In this document: positions 23,374 to 33,086 of the stretch, piece by piece
How the letters are laid out: the number at the start of each line of letters is the position of its first letter
How positions within the stretch are numbered: position 1 is the stretch's first letter
Assembly: GCA_965243565.1 (NCBI GenBank)
Contig: OZ251571.1
Location: 1,116,001-1,180,000 of the forward strand
DNA: 64,000 nucleotides
Source: CBDEVH01 sp965243565
GTDB lineage: Bacteria > Pseudomonadota > Gammaproteobacteria > Tethybacterales > Persebacteraceae
Direction: 5' to 3'
Made by a program: the position numbers and the translations under genes
Notes under the pieces: generated by a model
Told to the model about the DNA's origin: nothing
The model's database searches: none
The model's input: only the letters and a program-made list of their open reading frames with translations

Positions 23374-26300
23374 TTAATTTGTAACCACACGCAAAGCTTC
23401 TCCCAAACTCACAGACACTATTTTTGAAACCCCTGCTTCTTGCTGGGTCACGCCAATTAAACGAGGCAATGTAGAGATAGTGCTCTTGTTATGACTAACA
23501 ACTATACATTGTACATCTTGCGCAACTTCTTTCAATAATTGTGCAAATAATTGTGAACGAAAATCATCCAGTGGGGCATCGACCTCATCTAAAATACAAA
23601 ATGGCGGTGGATTTAACTTGATAATTGAAAATATAAACGCCAACGCCGAGGCGGCTTTTTCGCCTCCTGATAGCATACGGGCGGATAATTGACGCTTACC
23701 GGGAATGCGCACTTTAATTTCAAAATTGGCATCCAGTATAGACCCATCGGAAATTTCCAAATAGGCATCTCCGCCGCCAAAGAATTTTTTAAAGATAGCA
23801 GGAAAGTTTTTATTAATGCCATCAAAAATGGTTTTTAAGCGGCTTTTGGTCTCGTTATCAATACGGGCAATCGCCATTTTCAATTCGTCTAAAGCAGTGG
23901 TGGCATCGGTTTTTTGTAAGTCTAATTCGGATTTCTTTTCTTGTATTTCTATTAATTCATTTTCTGCTGCAAAATTAATAGGCCCAAGCTTATCGCGTTT
24001 TTCTTTTATGGTAGCAATGTTATTTTTAATGGTTTGTGAGTCGGTATTTTGCTCTTTTATCGACACCATTAATGCGTCGTAAACTTCTTTATCAAGTGTT
24101 AATTCTTCTAAAAAGTCTTGTAATCTTTCAATATTAACTGTTATTTCACGCTCTTTTATGCGTTTTTCGTTCATTTGCTCGCGGAAATTATTTTCTTCAA
24201 CCAATAACGCCTCTCGCTGTTTATTTAACTGCTTTTGGTTTTCAAGCATCTGTGTTATTTTTTGGTTGGTGGTGTTAAACCGTTGCTTTTTTTGTTCAAA
24301 AACAATATTCTGTTGTTTAAATTTATCTTGCAGAGTACTACTATCTGTCATTTTTATTTTTTGCTCAATATCAGATATTTCATTTTGTAGTTTTTGCTGT
24401 CGTTCTATGTAGTCAACTGTTAAATCTCTTAAATGCGATTGACGTTGTGTAATTTGCGTTTGTTCTGTGTTTAAACGGCGATGTTCCTCGGTTGAAGCCG
24501 CAAAGTTTTTTTGCCGTTGTTCTAAGCCTGTGCGCGACTCTTGTAATGCTATTCTTTCTTGCTCAAATACACTTTGAATTTCAGCGTATCTCACTTTATA
24601 GGCGGTATTCTTGTTTTTAATTTCGGATTGGCTACGGTGTAAAGTAGTTTGTTCATTGGTGAGAGTAGTCAGCGACTCTTTTAATTGGGTGGTTTGTTCT
24701 TTTATTGCTTTTTGACGCTCTTGTTCTCTATTCCAAGCGATGGTTTTTTCGGTTAATGTATTTTGCTTTTGCTGTTTTTCTTGTTGTGCCGCTTTAATAG
24801 TGGTGTTAATAAAAGCAAATTTATCGCTGATTTGTTTTAACTCATTCTGTTTTTGGGTATAGATTTGATCTTGTGTTTTATACTGCTCTATGAGCGTCTC
24901 AAAACGCTCTTGCCAGTTATAACCACCAGACACCTCACCATATACCGCAATGGCGTTTTTACTTACCACCGTGCCATCTTGCGTAATAATGCGCTCATTG
25001 TCTTGTAATTGATGACGCTGCGTAATAGCTTGCTCAACTGTATCTGCCACATAAACCTGTGAAATCCACTGTTTTAGTAATTGTCCGTGTGCTTCGTCAA
25101 TGTATATTGAATCGGTTAGCGATGGTAGGCTAATAGCAGTGTTTTTAGTGTTATCAAACATCGTATTAGTGTTTGATTCGACGATAGCATAACCCACTGG
25201 TGGCATGCCTTTTTGCGCAATAAAACCATCAATGTTATCTACCGCAAAAGCCGTAGCGTAAACGCCCAATGCGGCGTCTAATGCACCTCCCCACTTTCCT
25301 GCTTTTACTTTATAGGCATTGATAATAGGCGTTAATTCATCTGCAGAATCATAAGATTGACGTACCAATTTTTTCAATGCCACTATTTCGGTGTCTAAAC
25401 CTGCTAGTTCTTTTTCGAGTTCTCTTACCTCTAAATCAGTTTTAGATTTACTTACTTCAACGCTATCACGCTCTTTTTCAGAGGTTTCTATGGTGTTTAT
25501 TAAGGTTTCTATGGTTTCGGGTAAGTCACCAAAATAGGCTGCTGTCTCGCTGTTAACGTTTTCAATCAATTGAGATTTTGATTGTATGTCCGCTATAATT
25601 TGTTCAATTTGGCGTTCTAATTTATTTGCTTGTTGATTGAGTAATTGTTCTTTTACTGATTCGGATTCAGTCAAACGTTGCAATTCATTTTTTTGCTGTA
25701 AGCAATGGTCAAAATTTAATTGCTTTTCTTGTACTTCTTTTTGTAATAACAATAAATCTTCAGTTTGCTTGATGTTGTAATTTTCTTGATTATTAACGTT
25801 TTTTTCTAATTTATTTATTTTTTCTTGCAATTCTTCTTTTTCAACTACACAGTTTTGTAATTTATTGGCTATATCTACCTTGTCTTTTTGTAAAATAATT
25901 AAGTTCTCTTGATGCAATTGCCATATTTTTTCGATATTTTGCAATTCATATTGAGCAAGGGAATAAGCATTTTGTGCATCATTCATCCCTTTTCGGTCGG
26001 CTTCGAGTTGCTCATTATGCGATTGAGACTGAGCGTTTAAAGCATTTAGTTTTTCTTTAACTACTTGCGTTTTGTTGATGCTGTTGTCAACATTGGTTTG
26101 GTGTACACCAATGCTTTGATGGCATTGCTCTAGTTGTGCCGTCATGTAGTCTTTTTGCATTAACAATGAGGTGGCTTCTAGGGTTTTTATTTCATTGGTT
26201 AATCGCTGATAAGAGCGAACGGTTTGCGTCTGCCTTTGTAGGCTACGAATTTGCTTGGCAAACCCTTCTAGTACAAGGTCGATATTGCTTAGGTTTTCTT

Positions 26301-26862
26301 CACTGGCACGAAACCGTAATTGGGCATTTCTTCTTCTGTCTTTATAGTACGAAACGCCTGCGGCTGTTTCGAGATAGCTGCGTAATTTTTCGGGGCTGGC
26401 TTCGGCGAGATCGCCCACCATGCCCTGCTCTATTATGGAGTACGATCGGGGGGTAGTGCCCGCATCGTGAAATAAATCAATGACATCACGCCGTCTAACT
26501 GTTTGTCCATTAATGGTGTATTTTTGGTTGCCATCTCGTGCTAGCTCACGCCGCACAATAATAGTCGGGTATGCCGACCACATGGCACCGCCCATTTGTT
26601 GATTGTTGTCAAAGTGTAATTCGACAAAACACCAGTCTGCAGCACTGTGTTTTTCAGTTCCATTAAACAATACATCAACCAATAAAGAGCCTCGTAATGA
26701 AGAGGCAGTTGATTCGCCTAATACCCAACGAATGGCATCAACAATATTGGATTTTCCACAACCATTGGGACCGACAACACCGGTTAATGAATCGTCGAAT
26801 TTAAACGATACCAATTCAGAAAATGATTTAAAACCTTTTGATTTAAAGGTTGTTAATTGCAC
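23374..26862 (-). CDS. smc: Chromosome segregation protein SMC
   Basis: 1162 residues, the expected length. The Walker A motif GPNGCGKSNIVDAIRWVLGE is near residue 32. A long coiled coil leads to a hinge near 500-640 (IINAYKVKAGKWGGALDAAL, GYAIVESN), then a second coil and a C-terminal ATPase half with the ABC signature LSGGEKAASALAFIF (near 1065) and Walker B FCILDEVDAPLDD. It organises and segregates the chromosome as a homodimer. It starts at ATG 26862 and is followed by the ZipA-like gene 16 bases after its stop. Confidence 0.97.
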   Translation of the reverse strand: MQLTTFKSKGFKSFSELVSFKFDDSLTGVVGPNGCGKSNIVDAIRWVLGESTASSLRGSLLVDVLFNGTEKHSAADWCFVELHFDNNQQMGGAMWSAYPTIIVRRELARDGNQKYTINGQTVRRRDVIDLFHDAGTTPRSYSIIEQGMVGDLAEASPEKLRSYLETAAGVSYYKDRRRNAQLRFRASEENLSNIDLVLEGFAKQIRSLQRQTQTVRSYQRLTNEIKTLEATSLLMQKDYMTAQLEQCHQSIGVHQTNVDNSINKTQVVKEKLNALNAQSQSHNEQLEADRKGMNDAQNAYSLAQYELQNIEKIWQLHQENLIILQKDKVDIANKLQNCVVEKEELQEKINKLEKNVNNQENYNIKQTEDLLLLQKEVQEKQLNFDHCLQQKNELQRLTESESVKEQLLNQQANKLERQIEQIIADIQSKSQLIENVNSETAAYFGDLPETIETLINTIETSEKERDSVEVSKSKTDLEVRELEKELAGLDTEIVALKKLVRQSYDSADELTPIINAYKVKAGKWGGALDAALGVYATAFAVDNIDGFIAQKGMPPVGYAIVESNTNTMFDNTKNTAISLPSLTDSIYIDEAHGQLLKQWISQVYVADTVEQAITQRHQLQDNERIITQDGTVVSKNAIAVYGEVSGGYNWQERFETLIEQYKTQDQIYTQKQNELKQISDKFAFINTTIKAAQQEKQQKQNTLTEKTIAWNREQERQKAIKEQTTQLKESLTTLTNEQTTLHRSQSEIKNKNTAYKVRYAEIQSVFEQERIALQESRTGLEQRQKNFAASTEEHRRLNTEQTQITQRQSHLRDLTVDYIERQQKLQNEISDIEQKIKMTDSSTLQDKFKQQNIVFEQKKQRFNTTNQKITQMLENQKQLNKQREALLVEENNFREQMNEKRIKEREITVNIERLQDFLEELTLDKEVYDALMVSIKEQNTDSQTIKNNIATIKEKRDKLGPINFAAENELIEIQEKKSELDLQKTDATTALDELKMAIARIDNETKSRLKTIFDGINKNFPAIFKKFFGGGDAYLEISDGSILDANFEIKVRIPGKRQLSARMLSGGEKAASALAFIFSIIKLNPPPFCILDEVDAPLDDFRSQLFAQLLKEVAQDVQCIVVSHNKSTISTLPRLIGVTQQEAGVSKIVSVSLGEALRVVTN

Positions 26863-26884
26863 GTGTTAACACTTAACGTAAAGA

Positions 26885-28132
26885 TTATATGGCTGAAAAA
26901 ACAAGGGATGCATTTGTTCCACCAAAGCCAAAAGAATTAGACATGGCATGATTAATAGTTACGTCACGTGCGGTGTTTGGCACATAATCCAAGTCGCACA
27001 ATGGATCCGGCGTATTTAAATTAATAGTTGGCACAGCCGTTTTGTTGTAAATAGATAAAACGGTAAAGATTGATTCAACACCACCAGCAGCACCTAATAA
27101 ATGCCCTGTCATTGATTTGGTAGAGCTCACCATAATTGATTTGGCATGACTGCCAAAAGTTTTTTTGATGGCGACGGTTTCGGCAACATCACCCAACAGA
27201 GTGGATGTACCATGTGCATTGATATAAACGATGTCTTCTGCCGCTAGGTTTGCATCGTTGAGCGCGTTATCCATGGAACGACTAGCACCTGATCCGTCTT
27301 CAAGAGGAGCGGTTATATGATGACAATCCGCACTCATGCCATAGCCAATTATTTCGGCATAAATTTTGGCACCTCTACTTTTCGCACGTTCGTATTCTTC
27401 AAGGACCATTACACCTGCCCCCTCACCTAAAACAAAGCCATTGCGATTGGCGTCAAATGGTCTTGATGCTTCTTCGGGGTTGTCATTGTTGTCTGATAAA
27501 GCTCTGGCGTTAGCAAAACCTCCTATTGCCAATGGCGTAATGGCGGCTTCGGCACCCCCACAAACCATGACATTGGCATCACCATACGCAATCATCCGAT
27601 AACTATCACCAATACAGTGCGTACCCGTTGTACAGGCTGTAACCAAAGCAACATTCGGACCACCAAATTTATAAGCAATAGACAGGCGTCCCGAAATCAT
27701 GTTAATGATGGTATTGGGGATAAATAATGGCGATATTCGACTGGCAGATTTTATTCGATACGAAGCCGATGTTTTATCAATGGTTTCAATACCTCCTATA
27801 CCCGACCCTATGGATACGCCAATTTTGTCCCAATCAGATTCATCTTTTGTAAGACCTGCATCGGTAACGGCATCAATACCAGCGGCTAAGCCGTATTGAA
27901 TAAAGAGGTCCATTTTATTAACGTCTTTAGCAGCAATATACTTTTTTGCGTCAAAGTTTTTGATCTCACCCGCTATACGAACTGATAAATCAGCAAGTAT
28001 ATCTTCTGTAACCGAAGAAATAGTCGCAATGCCACTCTTGCCTTGAACTAGGCTTTGCCAAGCTTCATCACAAGTATTGCCAATAGGACTAGTGATTCCT
28101 AGCCCAGTAATTACAACGCGTCTTTTAGACAC
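26885..28132 (-). CDS. fabF: 3-oxoacyl-ACP synthase II
   Basis: 415 residues of the condensing-enzyme family. The active-site Cys lies in VTACTTGTHCIGD (near 163-175), the two histidines in AHGTSTLLGD (near 305) and KSMTGHLLGAAGG (near 338-350). The N-terminus RVVITGLGITSPIGN is typical. It extends acyl chains in fatty acid synthesis with malonyl-ACP. It begins 6 bases after acpP and is surely co-transcribed with it. Confidence 0.97.
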   Translation of the reverse strand: MSKRRVVITGLGITSPIGNTCDEAWQSLVQGKSGIATISSVTEDILADLSVRIAGEIKNFDAKKYIAAKDVNKMDLFIQYGLAAGIDAVTDAGLTKDESDWDKIGVSIGSGIGGIETIDKTSASYRIKSASRISPLFIPNTIINMISGRLSIAYKFGGPNVALVTACTTGTHCIGDSYRMIAYGDANVMVCGGAEAAITPLAIGGFANARALSDNNDNPEEASRPFDANRNGFVLGEGAGVMVLEEYERAKSRGAKIYAEIIGYGMSADCHHITAPLEDGSGASRSMDNALNDANLAAEDIVYINAHGTSTLLGDVAETVAIKKTFGSHAKSIMVSSTKSMTGHLLGAAGGVESIFTVLSIYNKTAVPTINLNTPDPLCDLDYVPNTARDVTINHAMSNSFGFGGTNASLVFSAI

Positions 28133-28138
28133 CGCCTA

Positions 28139-28390
28139 TTAAGAGTTTTCAGATTGCTTTTTTTCAATATATTCCAAAACTTCGTTAATACAGGTAATTT
28201 TTTCTGCTTCCTCGTCTGGAATATCACAGTTAAATTCTTCTTCAAGAGCCATTACTAGCTCAACGGTATCCAAAGAATCAGCACCTAAATCGTCAACAAA
28301 ATTTGCCTCGGCTGTGATTTTTTCATCTTCTACACCTAACTGCTCTGATACTATCTTTTTTATACGCACCATTGTATCTTCATTCGACAT
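28139..28390 (-). CDS. acpP: Acyl carrier protein
   Basis: 83 residues, strongly acidic. The phosphopantetheine attachment motif DDLGADSLDTVELVMALEEE (Ser39) is intact. The family start VRIKKIVSEQLGV follows a 7-residue extension (MSNEDTM). A strong Shine-Dalgarno AAAGGAGTG precedes the ATG. It heads the acpP-fabF unit. Confidence 0.97.
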   Translation of the reverse strand: MSNEDTMVRIKKIVSEQLGVEDEKITAEANFVDDLGADSLDTVELVMALEEEFNCDIPDEEAEKITCINEVLEYIEKKQSENS

Positions 28391-28623
28391 TATTCACTCC
28401 TTTCATCGTAATTATCTGTGGAAACGTATTTTTTATATATTTTTATAATTACGCTCCAATCCATAGTTGTGATTCTACACGGTTAATATTATTTATAAAA
28501 GAAATTGTAATAAATTATAGTGGGCATATCAGTGTCAAAATTTCATCTTTATCCACTCCATTTATAATAATAGCATTACATTATGCCTAGCAACAGAGTA
28601 CAATAATAGCCTAAACACTACTC

Positions 28624-29409
28624 ATGACTACTGACTTCAATAATGACCTACTAGAGCGCTACAGCCGCCATATCATGCTAGATAATTTTGATTTAAAAGG
28701 ACAAGAGCGGTTAAAAAACGCGTCTATTCTTATCGTTGGTTTGGGTGGTTTGGGTACCATTGCCAGCTTATATTTGGCAAGTGCTGGGGTCGGTAAATTA
28801 ATTTTATGCGATGATGATGTGGTAGAAACAAGTAATTTACAACGACAAATTTTATACACCGATAACGATGTAAAAGAAAAAAAAGTGATGGTTGCCAAAG
28901 CACGTTTGTTTGCCGCAAACCCGCATTGCCAAGTATCCGTTATTGATTCCCGCTTAACCGTAGATAATGGCGATGACATAGTAAAACAGATTAGTGTCGT
29001 GCTTGATTGCAGTGATAATTTTGCCACACGCCATTTAATTAATCGCATTTGTTTTAACAATAAAAAACCACTTGTATTTGCATCTGCTGTTCAGTTTGAT
29101 GGTCAATTGTCTGTTTTTGATCCACACAACGAACAATCCCCCTGTTACAATTGCTTATTTGACGAGGCCGACATTGCTGATGACACACCTTGTGCATTAT
29201 TGGGCGTTTTGGCTCCAGCATTGGGTGTTATTGGTAGCTTGCAAGCCATTGAAGCGATAAAATTAATAGCCATGCCTGATACCGCAAAAACAATGATAGG
29301 ACGGCTACTATTAATTGATACACTTAATTGCCGCTTTCGTGAAGTAGCACTGCCCAAAGATCCACATTGCCCCATTTGCCTTGACCGCCAAAAAAATGAT
29401 TCTCAATAA
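28624..29409 (+). CDS. moeB: ThiF/MoeB-family adenylyltransferase
   Basis: 261 residues, E1-like fold. The N-terminal LLERYSRHIMLDNFDLKGQERL and the nucleotide-binding VGLGGLGTIASLYLASAGVG (near 37-56) are hallmarks. The motif DDDVVETSNLQRQILY follows, then the catalytic-region PCYNCLF and the CPICL pair, which form the zinc site. It adenylates the C-terminal Gly-Gly of MoaD or ThiS for sulfur transfer. No moa or thi genes are nearby, so MoeB versus ThiF cannot be settled. The trmJ start lies inside its last codons. Confidence 0.85.
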   Translation: MTTDFNNDLLERYSRHIMLDNFDLKGQERLKNASILIVGLGGLGTIASLYLASAGVGKLILCDDDVVETSNLQRQILYTDNDVKEKKVMVAKARLFAANPHCQVSVIDSRLTVDNGDDIVKQISVVLDCSDNFATRHLINRICFNNKKPLVFASAVQFDGQLSVFDPHNEQSPCYNCLFDEADIADDTPCALLGVLAPALGVIGSLQAIEAIKLIAMPDTAKTMIGRLLLIDTLNCRFREVALPKDPHCPICLDRQKNDSQ

Positions 29410-30121
29410 TATTTCCATTGTTCTAAAAGATACAACACACCCCGGTAACATCGGCTCTAGTGCCAGAGCAATGAAAACAATGGGCATTACCCAATTACGT
29501 CTTGCTTGTCCTAAAGTAGAAATAAACGAAGTGTCCGTTGCTATGGCTTCGGGGGCGAGCGATGTATTGGATAACGCACTGACTTTTTCAACATTCAGTG
29601 ATGCCATTGCCGACTTTCATTATGTATTTGCACTAACGGCTAGAAGGCGCGATTCATCGCCCAAGTCATTAACCGCTCGCGATGGTGCTTGCGAAATTAT
29701 CAATTGCATTAATCGCGGTGGCAAAGTGGCTGTGCTATTGGGTGGCGAGCGCAGTGGACTCGAAAACAGCGATATACAAGAATCGTATCGGGTGCTCGAA
29801 ATACCAACCAACCCCGACTATTCATCGCTTAATTTATCACAGGCAGTACAAATTATTTGTTACGAGATACGCCAAGCGTCGTTGCTTTCTTCTTCTGCCG
29901 AAGCAACGCGAGATTTGCCCACCCGTGAAGAATTTGAAAACATGCTAACCCATTTAGAACAAGCTTTACACCACATTGGACTACCCAAACCCAATGATAC
30001 CCGCCCGCTATTACCGCGAGTCAAAAGGCTACTGACTCGTGCCGACCTTGACTCAAGCGAAGTGCGTCTGTTAAGGGGTATATACCGATCTATATTGCAT
30101 TCAGTAAATAGTCAAAAATAA
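29396..30121 (+). CDS. trmJ: tRNA (cytidine/uridine-2'-O-)-methyltransferase TrmJ
   Basis: 241 residues from ATG 29396 (MILNNISIVL), which overlaps the preceding stop by 14 bases; a TTG five codons earlier is less likely. SPOUT fold: VLKDTTHPGNIGSSARAMKTMG at the N-terminus, VLLGGERSGLENSDI (near 118-132) and PTNPDYSSLNLSQAVQI form the knot that binds S-adenosylmethionine. The C-terminal helical extension (VKRLLTRADLDSSEVRLLRGI) is characteristic of TrmJ, which methylates position 32 of tRNAs. Its end overlaps the 3' end of pyrD on the opposite strand. Confidence 0.92.
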   Translation: MILNNISIVLKDTTHPGNIGSSARAMKTMGITQLRLACPKVEINEVSVAMASGASDVLDNALTFSTFSDAIADFHYVFALTARRRDSSPKSLTARDGACEIINCINRGGKVAVLLGGERSGLENSDIQESYRVLEIPTNPDYSSLNLSQAVQIICYEIRQASLLSSSAEATRDLPTREEFENMLTHLEQALHHIGLPKPNDTRPLLPRVKRLLTRADLDSSEVRLLRGIYRSILHSVNSQK

Positions 30122-31143
30122 CCCGTTGACGGGCTTTGGTTTAACGATGCAATTAGTTGTTGTGCAAAGCTGGGACCGTTATAGACCAGCCCTGTATAAA
30201 ATTGTATTAAATCGGCACCTGCCGCTAATTTTTCGTGCATATCTTCAGCATTCATAATGCCACCTACGCCAATTATGGCAGTGCTGGCTGGTAATTTTTG
30301 TCGTAATAAGCGAATAATGCGAGTGGATTTTTCACCTAACAGCTGACCGGATAGTCCACCTGTTTCAGCACCATGCTTTAAGTTGGATAATGCAACAGGA
30401 CGGGCAACGGTGGTATTGCAAGCAATAACACCGTCAATTTCGCATTGACTTATGGTGTTTATGATTTCATTTAAGGCGGCTTCGTCATTGTCTGGGGAAA
30501 TTTTTACAAGGATAGGGACCCGTTTGCCGTTGATTTCGGTTAGCGAATCCCGCTTTTTTAAAACATTGGTAAGCAGTTGTAAAAAATAATGCCCGTGTTG
30601 CCATTCGCGTAAATTGGCGGTGTTTGGTGAAGATACATTGATGGTAAAAAAATCACCGACTGCATGAAGTTTTTCTAAACCAATTAAAAAATCATTAATC
30701 GCTTCTTCGTGGGGAGTGGTCGCGTTTTTACCTAGATTTATGCCAATGATTCCACTGTACTGTTTGTTTTTCAAATTAACAGCGACTTGATTAGCCCCAA
30801 CATTATTAAAACCCATGCGGTTGATTAGCCCGTGAACTTGAGGGAGTCTAAAAATTCTAGGTTGTGGATTGCCCGCTTGCGGTTTGGGAGTAACGCCGCC
30901 TATTTCGATAAAACCAAAGCCTAAATTACCCAATGCATCAACATGCTCACCATTTTTATCAAAGCCAGCGGCTAGTCCAATCGGGTTGGGAAAATCCAAT
31001 CCCATTATTTTTTTTGAAGCAACTTGAGGGATAGGCTGATTTCCACATACTTTTAGTTTTAATTCGAGTGCCTGCATTGCCATGCAGTGCGCTTTTTCGG
31101 GTGGAGTTAAAAATATAAAAGGTTGCAATAAATTATAAATCAT
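30112..31143 (-). CDS. pyrD: Dihydroorotate dehydrogenase, class 2 (quinone)
   Basis: 343 residues. The N-terminal helical quinone-tunnel segment (YNLLQPFIFLTPPEKAHCMAM) marks the membrane-associated class 2 enzyme. FMN-barrel motifs are PNPIGLAAGFDKNGEHVDAL, the active-site Ser in INVSSPNTANLREWQ (near 176), CNTTVARP, and the phosphate loop GVGGIMNAEDMHEKL. It oxidises dihydroorotate to orotate in pyrimidine synthesis. It overlaps the permease gene upstream by 4 bases. Confidence 0.95.
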   Translation of the reverse strand: MIYNLLQPFIFLTPPEKAHCMAMQALELKLKVCGNQPIPQVASKKIMGLDFPNPIGLAAGFDKNGEHVDALGNLGFGFIEIGGVTPKPQAGNPQPRIFRLPQVHGLINRMGFNNVGANQVAVNLKNKQYSGIIGINLGKNATTPHEEAINDFLIGLEKLHAVGDFFTINVSSPNTANLREWQHGHYFLQLLTNVLKKRDSLTEINGKRVPILVKISPDNDEAALNEIINTISQCEIDGVIACNTTVARPVALSNLKHGAETGGLSGQLLGEKSTRIIRLLRQKLPASTAIIGVGGIMNAEDMHEKLAAGADLIQFYTGLVYNGPSFAQQLIASLNQSPSTGYF

Positions 31144-32225
31144 ATAAGTTTATCAACTGGATTATCAACGCGATAATAGCTTTTAAGCGTGTTTATTAAG
31201 CATTTAAAAAATGATGCCAATGGTATTGCAAGGAATATGCCCCATGCTCCCCAAATGCCACCAAAAAATAGTATAAAGGCAAATATGACGGATGGGTGAA
31301 TATTAATTGTTTCAGAAAATAGCAAAGGTACTAATATTTGACCATCAAGTATTTGTATAAGTAGGTGCAGCCCAAGTATCCAAGCAAATTCTGAACCAAA
31401 GCCAAATTGCAAAAAGACAAATATAGCCAATAGGACTGTAACAACAATAATACCGACAAATGGAATAAATACGGATAACCCGATAATGATTGATAACGTC
31501 AGCCCCAGTTCGACATCAAATATTAACATAATCCACCATGTGACTATACTAATAACAAAGGCTTCAAAGATTTTTCCGTGCAGATAAGAAACCAATTCGG
31601 TGTTTACATTAACGAAAAAATATTTCAATTTTTCATTATAAGGAAGTAGTTTTGATATGTAATCAATAATGATCACTTTGTCTTTTAACACAAAGAAAAC
31701 GAACATTGGCATAATCACTAAAAATATTGCAAATGAAAATATATTGCCAACCAAACTAACAGTATTGTTTAGCGCAAAAGAAGAAAATACGCCGACTATA
31801 TCCGAAATATAAGTAATGACTGTTTCTTGGCTTATTTTTGCGGTGGATGGCAAGTATTCATTGATATAAACGACAATGTTATTGACGGCTTCATTTGATT
31901 TTGGTAGGCGAGTTTTTATTTCTTGTAGTTGCGATAGTAGCTTTGTCAGTGTGTACGAACCTAATATACAAGAGAAAATAACACCCAAGGTAACCACCGA
32001 TACAGCAAAAATTCTATTAAATTTAAACCTTACTATAAAAAAATCAACAAAATTTGCACAGATATAAGAAATAAGCACCATGACTAAAATAACGGCAATG
32101 TCGTCAATAAAAATCCACAAGAACAGCCCACTTCCTATGATTAGCATGTATATTTGATTGATTTCTCTATTCGCAAATAGAACAGCCAGCCATTGATTCA
32201 ATTTTGTACTTGCGCGATTTTCCAT
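31140..32225 (-). CDS. AI-2E transporter family (PerM-like) membrane protein
   Basis: 361 residues with about eight hydrophobic helices: two at the N-terminus, a long amphipathic/coil section (LTKLLSQLQEIKTRLPKSNE), and five or six towards the C-terminus. LSIIIGLSVFIPFVGIIVV and the GGIWGAWGIFLAIPLASFFKCLI end are typical of the family. Members export small molecules or Na+/H+; the substrate here is unknown. Its 4-base overlap with pyrD shows an operon. Confidence 0.85.
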   Translation of the reverse strand: MENRASTKLNQWLAVLFANREINQIYMLIIGSGLFLWIFIDDIAVILVMVLISYICANFVDFFIVRFKFNRIFAVSVVTLGVIFSCILGSYTLTKLLSQLQEIKTRLPKSNEAVNNIVVYINEYLPSTAKISQETVITYISDIVGVFSSFALNNTVSLVGNIFSFAIFLVIMPMFVFFVLKDKVIIIDYISKLLPYNEKLKYFFVNVNTELVSYLHGKIFEAFVISIVTWWIMLIFDVELGLTLSIIIGLSVFIPFVGIIVVTVLLAIFVFLQFGFGSEFAWILGLHLLIQILDGQILVPLLFSETINIHPSVIFAFILFFGGIWGAWGIFLAIPLASFFKCLINTLKSYYRVDNPVDKLI

Positions 32226-32243
32226 CAGTTTTGTTTTTTTTCT

Positions 32244-32271
32244 TTGAAATGTCTCATAAATTTTGTAGAAT
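32244..32271 (+). promoter_or_regulatory. Candidate promoter of the rpsP operon
   Basis: TTGAAA (32244-32249), a 16-base spacer and TAGAAT (32266-32271), about 36 bases before the rpsP ATG. This is the best -35/-10 pair noticed in the window. It would give a leader of roughly 29 bases. Confidence 0.45.
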
Positions 32272-32306
32272 CACAGCTTCTACTCAGACATGAATTATAT
32301 ACAAAT

Positions 32307-32573
32307 ATGCTAAAAATCAGATTATCCCGTGGAGGTGCTAAAAAACGCCCCTATTACCGAATCAATGTTACCGAAAATTCCATGCCTAGGGATGGTCGAT
32401 ATGTTGAAGCTATCGGCTTTTCCAACCCAATGGCTTCTGGCAAAGAAGTTGCCTTTCATCTCCAAGATGATCGTTACGCCTACTGGGAAAGCAAAGGAGC
32501 ACAACCAAGCCCTACAGTTAAGCGATTGGTTAATCAACATCGTCGTCAAAACGCCACTTCTGAAAAATCCTGA
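32307..32573 (+). CDS. rpsP: 30S ribosomal protein S16
   Basis: 88 residues from ATG 32307. MLKIRLSRGGAKKRPYYRIN is the conserved S16 N-terminus, followed by MPRDGRYVEAIGFSNP and DDRYAYWESKGAQPSPTVKRL. The upstream extension of the frame is ignored because S16 always begins at M-x-x-IRL-RxG. No good Shine-Dalgarno is seen. First gene of the rpsP-rimM-trmD operon. Confidence 0.97.
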   Translation: MLKIRLSRGGAKKRPYYRINVTENSMPRDGRYVEAIGFSNPMASGKEVAFHLQDDRYAYWESKGAQPSPTVKRLVNQHRRQNATSEKS

Positions 32574-33084
32574 TAATTTTATCAACTTAGGCCGTTTTGG
32601 TGCACCACACGGTGTCCACGGTCTAATTAATGTTGATATTTTTTCACGTACACCAGAATTTATTGCCAGCCAACGGCTGTGGTGGGTGTTGCCAGCCAAC
32701 GCGACAGATTGGATAACAGTTGATGTTTTGTCTTGTCTGCCGCATGGAAAGCGATGGCTTGTTAAAATAAAAGACGTCAATGACCGCAACGATGCCGACA
32801 AATGGTGTCATAGTCAGTTGGGCATACGTCGCGATGACCTCCCCCCCATTGAAGACAGCACCGAATTCTATTGGCACGACTTAATCGGGCTGAATGTCAG
32901 GAATAAAAATAAGCAAGATTTAGGCGAGGTCGTTGGTTTAATCGAATCAGTGAATCACGATATTCTTGAAGTCAAAGAACCGACAACAAAAGATATATTA
33001 CTCATTCCTTATCATCGGCTCTACGTGTTGGATGTTAATTTAACCAATGGCTGTATTGATGTGGATTGGCAGATTGATTGGTAA
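32467..33084 (+). CDS. rimM: Ribosome maturation factor RimM, start unresolved
   Basis: The RimM domain is clear: INLGRFGAPHGVHGLINV, WLVKIKDVNDRNDADKWCHS, FYWHDLIGLNV then LGEVVGLIES and the PRC-barrel end LLIPYHRLYV. It helps 16S processing and binds S19. Family proteins start about 5-15 residues before the LGRFG motif, near 32545-32575, but no in-frame ATG, GTG or TTG occurs there. The nearest is ATG 32467, which would give a 205-residue protein overlapping rpsP by 107 bases. A CTG at 32560 would give about 174 residues, a normal length. A rare start codon is therefore possible. Overlap with the rpsP end implies coupling. Confidence 0.85.
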   Translation: MIVTPTGKAKEHNQALQLSDWLINIVVKTPLLKNPDNFINLGRFGAPHGVHGLINVDIFSRTPEFIASQRLWWVLPANATDWITVDVLSCLPHGKRWLVKIKDVNDRNDADKWCHSQLGIRRDDLPPIEDSTEFYWHDLIGLNVRNKNKQDLGEVVGLIESVNHDILEVKEPTTKDILLIPYHRLYVLDVNLTNGCIDVDWQIDW

Positions 33085-33086
33085 CC

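Noticed and set aside
23613..26456. Several 60-110 residue ORFs on both strands inside smc
   Set aside because: They are shadows of a strongly biased coiled-coil gene, with no RBS and no independent features.
32193..32306. N-terminal extension of ribosomal protein S16
   Set aside because: S16 starts at M-x-x-IRL. The upstream codons cross the promoter and belong to the divergent permease gene's start region.
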